DNA from: Flavobacterium sasangense DSM 21067 | GTDB lineage: Bacteria; Bacteroidota; Bacteroidia; Flavobacteriales; Flavobacteriaceae | Length of the DNA: 64,000 nt | Direction of reading: 5' to 3' | NCBI RefSeq assembly: GCF_000686885.1 | Contig: NZ_JMLU01000016.1 | Span: 1 to 64,000, forward strand | In this document: in pieces, positions 55,833 to 64,000 of the stretch | Layout of the letters: every line of letters begins with the position of its first letter | Position numbering within the stretch: the first letter of the stretch is position 1 | Translations under genes and position numbers: made by a program | Notes under the pieces: generated by a model | What the model saw: the letters and a program-made list of their open reading frames with translations, nothing else | Told to the model about the DNA's origin: nothing | The model's database searches: none

Positions 55833-57080
55833 TTATTCAGTAGTTATTTTTGGACTTGATGAACTCACTTCTGACACTTCCAAATCAAAATATGGCAATG
55901 ATGCAATAACATGATCAAAAATATCGGCCATAATATGTTCGTAATTTAACCAGGTTTTATCTTTGGAAAAACAATAAATTTCCAATGGAATTCCTTTTTC
56001 AGTAGGTTGTAAATGACGTACCATCAACTGCATATCTTTATTAATTCCGGGATGCGATAAGATATATTGATTGATGTATTTTCTAAACAAACCTAGATTG
56101 GTTAAATTTCTTCCGTTTACGATTATACTTTTATCAATATTATTGTTTGCATTGTATTTGTCAATATCTGCTTGACGGTGTTCGATATAAGAAGTTAAAT
56201 GCTGAATTTTTTTAAAATTTTCTAATTCTTGCGAATGGATAAATCGCACCGAATTAGCTTTTATCAATATATGACGTTTAATTCTTCTTCCATCGGAATC
56301 CAACATTCCGCGCCAGTTTTTGAAACTATCCGATATTAGGCTGTAGGTTGGAATCGTAGTTGTTGTATTATCAAAATTTCGAACTTTTACTGTGGCTAGA
56401 TTAATTTCTACAACATCGCCATCGGCACCAAATTTTTCCATCGTAATCCAATCGCCAATACGCACCATATCATTTACAGAAACAGAAATACTCGCTACAA
56501 ATCCTAGAATAGTATCTCTAAATATTAAAATGATAATAGCCGAAATAGAACCAAAAGTAGTTAATAACGTAGTTTTACTAACATCAAAAAGAATCAATAC
56601 AAAAGAAATAATTCCAAACAACCACAAAAACAACATGATTACTTGAATATAACTGTCAATCGGCTTATCACTAAAGCGAGGTTTTTGTTTTAAATAATCT
56701 CTAAGCGAATTAAAAATACTTCGAGTAATCCAAAGAGAAAGAATAATGATATAAATTTTAACTCCTTTTTCAAAAACATATTCCCAATAGGTGAAATTAT
56801 TTAAAATTACAGGAACTGTCTTATAAATAAATAGAAGAGGGAAGAGGTGGGCTAAATATTTAGCAGTTTTATTAGCTACTAAAAAATCATCAAAGGAAGA
56901 TTTTGTTCGAGCAGCAATAATGGCTAAAAATATTATGAAAGCTTTTTTAAAAATATAATCTAAAACATAAGAAACAACCACTAAAATGATGATGTTAACT
57001 CCTAAATTTAAATAAGAAGCTACATCATTATTAAAGTCGAGACTTTTAAAAATATCATATGCCCAATTGAATATTTTCAT
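55833..57080 (-). CDS. MscS-family mechanosensitive channel, YbdG-like
   Basis: The 415-residue protein has five membrane helices and a C-terminal soluble domain. The last helix and beta domain carry RDTILGFVASISVSVNDMVR, GDWI, DGDVVEINLATVKVRNFDNT and TIPTYSLISDSFKNW, the MscS signature of the YbdG (MscM) branch. Such channels open on osmotic downshock. It starts with TAATG overlap at the end of the DUF3817 gene, so the two are coupled. Confidence 0.92.
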   Translation of the reverse strand: MKIFNWAYDIFKSLDFNNDVASYLNLGVNIIILVVVSYVLDYIFKKAFIIFLAIIAARTKSSFDDFLVANKTAKYLAHLFPLLFIYKTVPVILNNFTYWEYVFEKGVKIYIIILSLWITRSIFNSLRDYLKQKPRFSDKPIDSYIQVIMLFLWLFGIISFVLILFDVSKTTLLTTFGSISAIIILIFRDTILGFVASISVSVNDMVRIGDWITMEKFGADGDVVEINLATVKVRNFDNTTTTIPTYSLISDSFKNWRGMLDSDGRRIKRHILIKANSVRFIHSQELENFKKIQHLTSYIEHRQADIDKYNANNNIDKSIIVNGRNLTNLGLFRKYINQYILSHPGINKDMQLMVRHLQPTEKGIPLEIYCFSKDKTWLNYEHIMADIFDHVIASLPYFDLEVSEVSSSSPKITTE

Positions 57081-57358
57081 TACGAATTTTGTAAATATTT
57101 TTTCTCAATATAAAACGTTCCAAATGGAACAATTGATGCTAGACAAACTATCATAAAGGTTTTTAAATTCCATTTTTGCTCATTTTTAATTAAAATAGCA
57201 AATGCAACATATAATATGAATAAGACTCCATGCGCCATTCCAATATTTTTTACATAAATAGGATCGCCAGCAATATATTTCATTGGCATTGCAAAAAACA
57301 ATAAAGCTAATAAGGAAAGTCCTTCTAATAAGGCGATTGATCTAAAAGATTTTATCAT
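57080..57358 (-). CDS. DUF3817 membrane protein
   Basis: The 92-residue protein has three membrane helices and the motifs ALLEGLSLLALLFFAMPMKY and NIGMAHGVLFILYV, which match DUF3817. Its function is unknown. The stop and the channel start share one base, making a two-gene operon. Confidence 0.85.
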   Translation of the reverse strand: MIKSFRSIALLEGLSLLALLFFAMPMKYIAGDPIYVKNIGMAHGVLFILYVAFAILIKNEQKWNLKTFMIVCLASIVPFGTFYIEKKYLQNS

Positions 57359-57449
57359 GATAAAGCAAAATAAATTACAAATCCGTAAATGGATTTAATT
57401 GGAACAAAATTAAATAATATAGGATGCGTAAGCGTTAAAAAAAACAAAA

Positions 57450-57479
57450 AAATCGGTAAAAATATTTTCTTACCGATTT
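57450..57479 (-). terminator. Terminator of the 57506 gene
   Basis: A perfect 10-bp stem AAATCGGTAA/TTACCGATTT (57450-57459 with 57470-57479) is followed on the minus strand by long T runs. It lies just past the 57506 gene's stop. Confidence 0.85.
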
Positions 57480-57505
57480 ATATTATGTAAAATAGAAATT
57501 TTGAA

Positions 57506-57874
57506 TTAAAAAGCTAAAAATGCTTTGTTGTATTCTTTTAAATCTAATAGATTATTTTTCTTATCTAAATCAGTCAATAAAGAAAGGAAGTAATTAAAGC
57601 TTTCTACATTATTTTCTTCCGAAATGTTGGCTTCAACGTGAGCATCTTTACTGTCTACAGGTTCATCATCTGGAATACCAATAAAAAATCCATTATTGTT
57701 TTCTAAATGTTCGTAAGCTAAACGCAATGCTTTAGTTACAACAGGATTATTTAACTCTAAAGTAATTTCTCTAAGTTTTTTTAAATCAGTTACAATTTCA
57801 GAAACTTCAAAATTATCTTTAAATAATTCTTTCTGAATCTTTTCGATTAATTTAAGGGCTTGTCTGTTTTCCAT
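57506..57874 (-). CDS. Conserved hypothetical protein (122 aa)
   Basis: I start at ATG 57874 (MENRQALKLIEKIQKEL); the upstream TTG at 57898 is less likely. The protein is helical and acidic with KALRLAYEHLENNNGFFIG near residue 60 and a C-terminal FNYFLSLLTDL helix. It has no known domain that I can name and no signal peptide. It is transcribed alone with its own terminator. Confidence 0.7.
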   Translation of the reverse strand: MENRQALKLIEKIQKELFKDNFEVSEIVTDLKKLREITLELNNPVVTKALRLAYEHLENNNGFFIGIPDDEPVDSKDAHVEANISEENNVESFNYFLSLLTDLDKKNNLLDLKEYNKAFLAF

Positions 57875-58066
57875 GATTCTTGTAATAAGGGACTGCAAAC
57901 TTAAACTTTCTTATAATTTTACACAAACGTTTTGAGTAGTATTTTAATAGTTTTAATAATGTTTTATAAATGAATTATAATATACATTATGTAAAATAGA
58001 AAATTTAAGCAATTCCTTTAATAAGCAATACAAACTTTGTATCTTCGTTTCGTAAATAAAAGCTTT

Positions 58067-59986
58067 ATGAAAAACCCTATTGCAGAACGCATCACCGATT
58101 TTCTAAAACATTATCCTCCTTTTTCAAGCATATCGTATGAAAGCTTACTTGAAATTGCTAAAACATGTCAAGTACTTTATCTAGAAAAAAATCAAACTTT
58201 GTTTAAAATTAATGATGCTACGCATGCTTTTTTTTATGTGGTAGCTTCTGGTGCTGTTGGTTTATCTGTGACTTCAGATGCTGATGATGTTTTGATTGAT
58301 AAATGTGATGAAGGCGATATTTTAGGATTACGACCATTTTTTGCTAAAAATAACTACCTCATGACGGCAAAAGCTCGTGAAGAAAGTATTGTTTACGCCA
58401 TTCCTATAGAAACATTCAAACCTTATGTAGCGGCTAATCCAGATGTGTTGAGTTTTTTATTAGAAAGTTTTGCTTCTAATACTCGAAATCCATATGATAA
58501 AAATCACAAAGGGAAATTAATTTCAGAAAACGTTATTTATAATGACCAAAGTTCTGAAATTCAATATTATCAGCCTATAAAATACACTTCTAACCCCATA
58601 ACAGCTTCGCCTAATGATATTGTTAAATTCGTGGCTCAAACGATGTCGAGCAGTAAAATTGGCAGTATAATTATTCATGAAAATCGTAAGCCTATCGGAA
58701 TTGTTACTGATAAAGACTTACGTTCTAAAATAGCAACCGGACTCTATTCTATTGATGTTACAATTGATAAAATTATGACTTCGCCTGTAATTACGGTCGC
58801 TGATAACTTATCTATTGCTGAAGCTCAAATTATTATGTTAAAAAACAATGTAACTCATTTGTGTGTTACAAAAGATGGTTCTATTGATTCTGAAATTACT
58901 GGAATTATTACGGAACACGATATTGTGGTGGCTCAAGCAAATAATCCAGGGGTTCTTTTAAAACAATCTAAGCGAGCTCAAAAATCAGCTGATTTAAAAG
59001 AAGTTCGAGATAAATTAGTCGAATTAATTCAGCATTCTTTAGATAAAAATGTTCCTATTAATCATATTGGTTCTATTGTTGGCGAAATTAATCTGGCGAT
59101 AACCAAACGTGCTATTGAATTGGCAATTGAAAAAATTGGCACTCCTCCTCCAGCCCAATTTGCTTGGATGAACATAGGAAGTCAAGGAAGAAAAGAGCAA
59201 CTTTTATTAACCGATCAAGACAATGCAATTATTTTTGAAGATGTGCCAGAAGAAAAATATGATGCTGTAAAAGAATATTTTCTTCAATTGGCTGAGAAAG
59301 CAACAAAAACATTAAATAAAGTTGGATATAATTTTTGTCCAGATGAAATGATGGCTAGCAATCCGCTTTGGTGTAAGTCTATTTCAGATTGGCAAAACCA
59401 ATTTAAAGGTTGGATAATTAATCCTGCAGATAAAAATACATTAGAATCTACCATCTTTTTCGATTATGATTTTGTTTATGGCAATGAATCTTTAGTGGAT
59501 ACAATTACTAAAACAATTCACGAAGAGACCAATGATAATCAATTGTTTTTTGCTTATTTAGGTGCTGATGCATTAAAAAATCCGCCACCATTAGGGTTTT
59601 TCCGCCAGTTTTTAGTAGAAAGTGATGGCGAACACAAAGATACGTTTGATTTAAAAGGAAGAGCTTTAATGCCTTTAATTGATGCCGCTCGAATTTTATC
59701 TTTAAGTAAAGGAATTAAGAATGTATCCAATACGATTTCAAGATATTCAAAATTAGCCGAATTAGAACCACAAAACGCACCTGTTTATGAGGCATGTGCC
59801 GATGCTTTTGCCGAATTATTAAAGTTCAGAACCGAAGAAGGTTTAAAAAATGAATCCGATGGTAGGTATTTGAATTTAAGTGAGTTATCGAAATTAGATA
59901 AAGTAAAGCTTAAAAATGATTTTCAGCCGATAAATGATATTCAAGAAGTGATTAAGAATAAATTTCAATTAACTTATTTCACCTAA
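58067..59986 (+). CDS. cNMP-binding, CBS-pair and DUF294 nucleotidyltransferase-like protein
   Basis: I start at ATG 58067, not at the in-frame TTG 58037. Domains in order are a cyclic-nucleotide-binding-like domain (about 15-130), a pair of CBS domains (about 180-300) that usually sense adenine nucleotides, and a DUF294/GlnD-like nucleotidyltransferase domain (GSQGRKEQ near 371, TDQDNA with Asp near 382) with its C-terminal partner to residue 639. Such proteins often neighbour acetate genes and are thought to regulate by nucleotidylation. Here acs lies two genes on. Its target is unknown. Confidence 0.88.
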   Translation: MKNPIAERITDFLKHYPPFSSISYESLLEIAKTCQVLYLEKNQTLFKINDATHAFFYVVASGAVGLSVTSDADDVLIDKCDEGDILGLRPFFAKNNYLMTAKAREESIVYAIPIETFKPYVAANPDVLSFLLESFASNTRNPYDKNHKGKLISENVIYNDQSSEIQYYQPIKYTSNPITASPNDIVKFVAQTMSSSKIGSIIIHENRKPIGIVTDKDLRSKIATGLYSIDVTIDKIMTSPVITVADNLSIAEAQIIMLKNNVTHLCVTKDGSIDSEITGIITEHDIVVAQANNPGVLLKQSKRAQKSADLKEVRDKLVELIQHSLDKNVPINHIGSIVGEINLAITKRAIELAIEKIGTPPPAQFAWMNIGSQGRKEQLLLTDQDNAIIFEDVPEEKYDAVKEYFLQLAEKATKTLNKVGYNFCPDEMMASNPLWCKSISDWQNQFKGWIINPADKNTLESTIFFDYDFVYGNESLVDTITKTIHEETNDNQLFFAYLGADALKNPPPLGFFRQFLVESDGEHKDTFDLKGRALMPLIDAARILSLSKGIKNVSNTISRYSKLAELEPQNAPVYEACADAFAELLKFRTEEGLKNESDGRYLNLSELSKLDKVKLKNDFQPINDIQEVIKNKFQLTYFT

Positions 59987-59989
59987 AAC

Positions 59990-60598
59990 ATGGCTTTAAA
60001 TTGGTTCAAAAAAATAGTTAAAGATTATCCTAAATTTTGGGAAACCTATCTGAGTTACTTCGATGAAAATCAAAGTAAAGAGCAGCGTTTTGTAGTTTTT
60101 GATTGTGAAACAACAGGTTTGGATTATAAAACAGATAGAATTTTATCTATCGGAGCAGTAGCCATAAAGAACAACCAAATTATCGTTGGTGATTTTATGG
60201 AAATATTTTTACAACAAGATATTTTTAATCCGGAGACTGTTACTCTACATGGTATTTTAAAAGAAGGAAAGGAAGAAAAAGTAGTTGAAGCAGAAGCTAT
60301 AATTCGCTTTTTAGATTTTATAAAAGACGCCACTTTAGTTGGACATCACATAGATTTTGATATCGAAATGATTAATCAAGCATTAGATCGTTTAAATGTA
60401 GGAAAATTAGAAAATCAAGCGATGGATACCGACGTTATGTATCAAAAATTAAAATCATTACCACAAGAACAACAAAGTTCGTTAGATGAATTATGCGATA
60501 TTTATAAAATTAAAAAATCTGATAGACACACGGCAAGTGGTGATGCTTTTATTACTGCATTACTTTTCTTAAAATTGAAAAAGAAATTAGAAATATAA
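59990..60598 (+). CDS. DEDDh 3'-5' exonuclease (DNA Pol III epsilon-like)
   Basis: The 202-residue protein has Exo I D38/E40 (FDCETTGLD), Exo II LVGHHIDFDIEM with D122 or D124, and Exo III H180/D185 (HTASGDAF). The family acts on DNA or RNA 3' ends. It starts 3 bases after the DUF294 gene, so the two are cotranscribed. This pair is recurrent in bacteria and often lies near acs, so a role other than replication proofreading is likely. Confidence 0.92.
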   Translation: MALNWFKKIVKDYPKFWETYLSYFDENQSKEQRFVVFDCETTGLDYKTDRILSIGAVAIKNNQIIVGDFMEIFLQQDIFNPETVTLHGILKEGKEEKVVEAEAIIRFLDFIKDATLVGHHIDFDIEMINQALDRLNVGKLENQAMDTDVMYQKLKSLPQEQQSSLDELCDIYKIKKSDRHTASGDAFITALLFLKLKKKLEI

Positions 60599-60628
60599 AA
60601 AAACTGCTCCATTTCTGAAGCAGTTTTT
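60599..60628. terminator. Bidirectional terminator between exonuclease gene and acs
   Basis: A perfect 10-bp stem AAAAACTGCT/AGCAGTTTTT with a 10-base loop lies between two convergent genes. Confidence 0.9.
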
Positions 60629-60647
60629 AACCAATAAAACTAAAAAA

Positions 60648-62555
60648 CTAGAGCTTGCCGTTTTTAATTTCTTCCACTATTTCAGGATTCAATAAAGTGG
60701 AAATATCTCCAAAATTAGAGAAATCTCCTTCAGCAATCTTTCTTAATATTCTACGCATGATTTTACCCGAACGTGTTTTTGGTAAACCACTTACAAACTG
60801 AATTTTATCTAATTTCGCAATCGGACCAATTTGATCAGAAATCAATTGATTAATCTCTTTTGCTAAATTAACTCTATCACGTCCTTCACCAGTTTCCTTC
60901 AAAATAATGAAGCCATACAATGCATTTCCTTTGATATCATGAGGGAAACCTACAATAGCACTTTCTGCAACCGCTGGGTGTTCGTTGATTGCATCTTCAA
61001 TTGGAGCCGTTCCTAAGTTATGACCAGAAACAATAATAACATCATCTACTCTACCCGTAATTCTGTAATATCCTACTTCATCGCGTAAAGCACCGTCTCC
61101 TGTGAAATATTTTCCTGGAAAAGCAGTGAAATACGTTTCTTTATAACGTTGGTGATCGCCCCAAATAGTTCTAGCCATTGAAGGCCAAGGAAATTTAACA
61201 CACAATGCACCGGTTACTTGATTTCCTTCAATTTCATTACGCAATTCATCCATTAAAACGGGTTGAATTCCAGGTAATGGTAACGAAGCGTAAGTTGGTT
61301 TTGTAGGTGTTACAAATGGAATTGGTGAAATCATAATTCCTCCAGTTTCGGTTTGCCACCACGTATCTACTAAAGGACAACGTTTCCCTCCTACGTGGTC
61401 GTTGTACCAGTGCCAAGCTTCCTCATTAATAGGCTCACCTACGGAACCGATAACTTTTAAAGAACTTAATGGAAAACGTTGCACATAATCTAAACTTTCT
61501 TTTGCTAAAGCACGAATTGCTGTTGGTGCGGTATAGAATTGTGTAACATTATGTTTTTCAATTACTTCCCAAAATCTACTAAAATCTGGATATGATGGAA
61601 CTCCTTCAAAAATTACAGTTGTTGCACCATTTAAAAGTGGTCCATATAAAATATAGGAATGACCTGTAATCCAACCTATATCAGCCGTACACCAATAAAC
61701 ATCATTTTCTTCGTAATTGAATACATTTTTAAAAGTGTAAGCGGTGTAAACCATATAACCTGCAGTCGAATGCACCATTCCTTTAGGTTTTCCAGTAGAA
61801 CCTGAAGTATATAGAATAAACAAAGGATCTTCCGCATCCATAATTTCAGCTACATTATTTCCAACAGCAGCATCCATTAAAGGTTGTAACCATAAATCTC
61901 TTCCTTCTTTCATGTTGACTTCCGTATTGGTTCTTTTAACAACCAAAACAGTTTCAACAGATGGACATTTATCTAAAGCTTCATCTACTATTCCTTTTAA
62001 ATCAATGGCTTTATTTCCGCGGTAACTTCCGTCAGAAGTAATGACCATTTTACATTCGCTATCATTAATACGAGCTGCAACGGCAGAAGATGAAAAACCA
62101 GCAAATACAACTGAATGTATAGCACCAATTCTAGCACAAGCTAAAACCGCTACGGCTAATTCTGGAATCATTGGTAAATAAATACAGACTCTATCCCCTT
62201 TTTTGATGCCTTGCTCACGAAGTACGTTTGCTAATTTTGAAACTCTAACATATAATTCATTGTACGAAATATGTTGCGCTGCTTCGTTAGGATCATTTGG
62301 TTCAAAAATAATAGCAGTTTTATCACCACGTTTTGCTAAATGTCTGTCGATACAGTTTTTAGTGATATTTACTTTCGCATTTAAAAACCATTTGAATTCT
62401 GCTTCTTGCATATCAAATTCGAAAACTTTGTCCCATTTTTGATACCAAGTAAAATTCTCATCGGCAATACGATCCCAAAATTTTCTTGGTTCGCGCACCG
62501 ATTTCTTATACATTTTAAAGTAATTCTCTAAATCTTTAATTTTATAATAACTCAT
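60648..62555 (-). CDS. acs: Acetyl-CoA synthetase
   Basis: Acs activates acetate to acetyl-CoA through acetyl-AMP. The 635-residue protein has the P-loop YTSGSTGKPKGMVH, the TWWQTETGG adenine site, YFTGDGALRDE with the hinge Asp, and the C-terminal PKTRSGKIMRR whose lysine is the usual acetylation-control site. It is convergent with the DUF294-exonuclease unit, which may regulate acetate metabolism. Confidence 0.97.
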   Translation of the reverse strand: MSYYKIKDLENYFKMYKKSVREPRKFWDRIADENFTWYQKWDKVFEFDMQEAEFKWFLNAKVNITKNCIDRHLAKRGDKTAIIFEPNDPNEAAQHISYNELYVRVSKLANVLREQGIKKGDRVCIYLPMIPELAVAVLACARIGAIHSVVFAGFSSSAVAARINDSECKMVITSDGSYRGNKAIDLKGIVDEALDKCPSVETVLVVKRTNTEVNMKEGRDLWLQPLMDAAVGNNVAEIMDAEDPLFILYTSGSTGKPKGMVHSTAGYMVYTAYTFKNVFNYEENDVYWCTADIGWITGHSYILYGPLLNGATTVIFEGVPSYPDFSRFWEVIEKHNVTQFYTAPTAIRALAKESLDYVQRFPLSSLKVIGSVGEPINEEAWHWYNDHVGGKRCPLVDTWWQTETGGIMISPIPFVTPTKPTYASLPLPGIQPVLMDELRNEIEGNQVTGALCVKFPWPSMARTIWGDHQRYKETYFTAFPGKYFTGDGALRDEVGYYRITGRVDDVIIVSGHNLGTAPIEDAINEHPAVAESAIVGFPHDIKGNALYGFIILKETGEGRDRVNLAKEINQLISDQIGPIAKLDKIQFVSGLPKTRSGKIMRRILRKIAEGDFSNFGDISTLLNPEIVEEIKNGKL

Positions 62556-62660
62556 TTTTTAGCTTTATTTTTAATTGATAATGTAAAGATAACCAATCTG
62601 TTTTAAGAATTTTATAATTTCTTGCTAAATTACTATATACAATATATTCTTAAAAAATTA

Positions 62661-62777
62661 AACACATAGGCACATAGATTTAAGATAAACACATATTTAG
62701 CCGTTGCACTTTATTTAGTTAACATAAGAAATCTGTGTATATCAGCGTTTTGTTGTACAAATCTGTATTATCCGCGT
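62661..62777. repeat. Short interspersed repeat block upstream of acs
   Basis: Two direct units, AAATCTGTGTATATCAGCGT (from 62729) and AAATCTGTATTATCCGCGT (from 62759), lie 30 bases apart, and ACACATAGGCACATAGATTT (from 62662) is roughly complementary to them. The style matches the hisB-hisH repeat at 48218-48277. No ORF is visible between acs and the next gene. The acs promoter should lie between 62556 and 62660. Confidence 0.55.
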
Positions 62778-62781
62778 GCAC

Positions 62782-64000
62782 TTATTTAAAACAACCAATT
62801 TTAGCATGTTCTAAAACGTCTCTGATTTCATCGATAATTGCTTCATCATCAATAGTAGATGGGATTTGAAATTGTTCTCCATCTGCTATGCTACGCATCA
62901 TTTTTCTAAGAATTTTTCCAGAACGTGTTTTTGGTAGACGATTCACTACAACTACATCACGCAATGAAGCTACGGCTCCAATTTGTTCACGAACCAAATG
63001 CACTACTTCATGTTGCAATTGGAAATGCTCAATATCTTCACCTGATTTTGCTACTACTAATGCTAACGGAATTTGACCTTTCAACTCGTCATTAATACCG
63101 ATTACTGCACACTCAGCAACAGAATGATGAGATGCCACAATTTCTTCCATTTCAGCAGTAGATAGTCGGTGACCTGCTACGTTGATGACATCATCTACTC
63201 GACCTGTAATGTATATATAATCGTCCGAATCTTTAAATCCGCCATCCCCAGAGAAATAATAACCTGGAAATTTATTCAAATATCCTGCTTTGAAACGTTC
63301 GTTATCTTTCCATAAGTCTAATAAAGTTCCTGGAGGCAATGGTAATTTGATAACTACATAACCTTCTTCGTTTGGACCTAACTCTTGTCCGTTTTCTCCA
63401 AAAATTCGGATATCATAACCTGTCACAGCTTTTCCGGCTGACCCAGGTTTTATTGGTAAATACTCCACTCCCATCATGTTAGCTATCATCGGCCAGCCTG
63501 ATTCTGTTTGCCACCAATGGTCGATAGCTGGAACTGGAATATGTTCACGATACCACTCTAAAGTCGCTACATCACAACGTTCTCCTGCTAAGAATTGAAT
63601 TCGCAAGCTGCTCAAATCATATTGTTTGATAAATTCGCCGTTTGGATCTTCTTTTTTAATAGCACGAATCGCTGTTGGAGCGGTAAACATAACATTTACT
63701 TTGTGCTCCGCAATAACACGCCAAAACGTACTGGCATCAGGAGTTCGGATTGGTTTTCCTTCGAATAAAACAGTTGTGTTTCTGTTAATTAATGGTCCGT
63801 AAACTATATAACTATGTCCTACAACCCAACCCACATCAGAAGCAGCCCAAAAAACATCACCTTCTTTTGCATCGTAAATATGTTGCATTGAAAATTTAAG
63901 TGCGGTAGCATAACCACCTGTATCTCTGACGATTCCTTTTGGTTTTCCAGTTGTTCCAGAAGTGTATAGAATGTATAAAGGATGTGTCGAATTTACAGGA
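62782..64000 (-). CDS. PrpE-type acyl-CoA (propionyl-CoA) synthetase, cut by window end
   Basis: The frame stays open past the internal Met at 63888 to the window edge and includes the P-loop YTSGTTGKPKGIVRDTGGYA, so the gene begins outside the window. The RDTGG after the P-loop and FWRVIAEHKVNVMFTAPTAIRAIK follow the PrpE/ACSS3 propionyl-CoA synthetase pattern more than Acs. DHWWQTESGWP, YYFSGDGGFKD and PKTRSGKILRKMM are the adenine, hinge and lysine motifs. It is likely to activate propionate or a similar short acid. It is on the same strand as acs, 226 bases upstream. Confidence 0.88.
   Translation of the reverse strand, partial: PVNSTHPLYILYTSGTTGKPKGIVRDTGGYATALKFSMQHIYDAKEGDVFWAASDVGWVVGHSYIVYGPLINRNTTVLFEGKPIRTPDASTFWRVIAEHKVNVMFTAPTAIRAIKKEDPNGEFIKQYDLSSLRIQFLAGERCDVATLEWYREHIPVPAIDHWWQTESGWPMIANMMGVEYLPIKPGSAGKAVTGYDIRIFGENGQELGPNEEGYVVIKLPLPPGTLLDLWKDNERFKAGYLNKFPGYYFSGDGGFKDSDDYIYITGRVDDVINVAGHRLSTAEMEEIVASHHSVAECAVIGINDELKGQIPLALVVAKSGEDIEHFQLQHEVVHLVREQIGAVASLRDVVVVNRLPKTRSGKILRKMMRSIADGEQFQIPSTIDDEAIIDEIRDVLEHAKIGCFK

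Noticed and set aside
58037..58066. Upstream TTG start for the DUF294 protein
   Set aside because: The stretch is in the promoter region, and ATG 58067 gives the expected N-terminus.
62782..64000. A second acetyl-CoA synthetase (duplicate acs)
   Set aside because: The RDTGG motif after the P-loop and the overall pattern match PrpE/ACSS3, and the sequence is clearly different from acs next to it.
1..64000. CRISPR arrays, rRNA genes and replication origins
   Set aside because: No regularly spaced direct repeats with unique spacers, no rRNA-like stretches and no DnaA-box clusters were noticed by eye.

Overview
The window is AT-rich DNA from a member of the Bacteroidota, most probably Flavobacterium or a close relative. 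The gene content shows this: a PorX-type PglZ response regulator, an LpxC-FabZ fusion, a CzcA/CusA pump fused to a TolC domain, DUF3570/DUF4266 proteins, and promoters with a TAnnTTTG -7 box. I infer the genus from gene order and protein style, not from a search.

Positions 1 to about 12300 look accessory. The window opens inside an IS982-family transposase whose end abuts a gene that appears to have lost its 5' part. A 2161-residue protein of unknown function, a tail-fibre-like protein, an OLD-family ATPase/nuclease and a tyrosine recombinase follow, up to a tRNA-Val(UAC) gene. This reads as one end of an integrated element carrying a large surface or tail-like assembly and a defence gene. 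The other end lies outside the window.

Positions 12500 to 26100 are core: a DUF4258 protein, an alanine dehydrogenase-like enzyme, tsaE and porX on the minus strand; an HD phosphohydrolase; then the lipid A/fatty acid cluster lpxD, lpxC-fabZ, lpxA, efp, an lpxD paralogue, an NTF2-like gene and sucD; then a di-haem peroxidase and fabG.

Positions 26100 to 43600 hold an envelope and metal-homeostasis region: a VWA-like membrane protein, an LTA-synthase-like phosphotransferase, a thioredoxin-ApbE-DUF4266-DUF3570 redox set, a response regulator, a CDF metal exporter, a sensor kinase, a CusA-TolC/CusB efflux system, a DUF2231-like protein and a VIT-type transporter. Tandem CTTAA repeats with 10-11 bp periodicity lie about 20 bp upstream of the probable -7 boxes of three transcription units here. 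They are probable binding sites for the response regulator encoded in the middle, which would make the region one regulon.

Positions 43600 to 51140 hold a complete histidine operon, hisG-D-C-B-H-A-F-IE, preceded by a leader peptide with five consecutive His codons and an attenuator hairpin. Several gaps between its genes carry short repeats.

Positions 51140 to 64000 are mixed. They include a GldL-like membrane protein, a two-gene module of a putative glutamate-cysteine-ligase-fold amidoligase and a papain-like peptidase flanked by a diverged direct repeat, a thioesterase, a DUF2461 protein, a mechanosensitive channel, a cNMP/CBS/DUF294 protein with a DEDDh exonuclease, acetyl-CoA synthetase, and a PrpE-type acyl-CoA synthetase cut by the window end.
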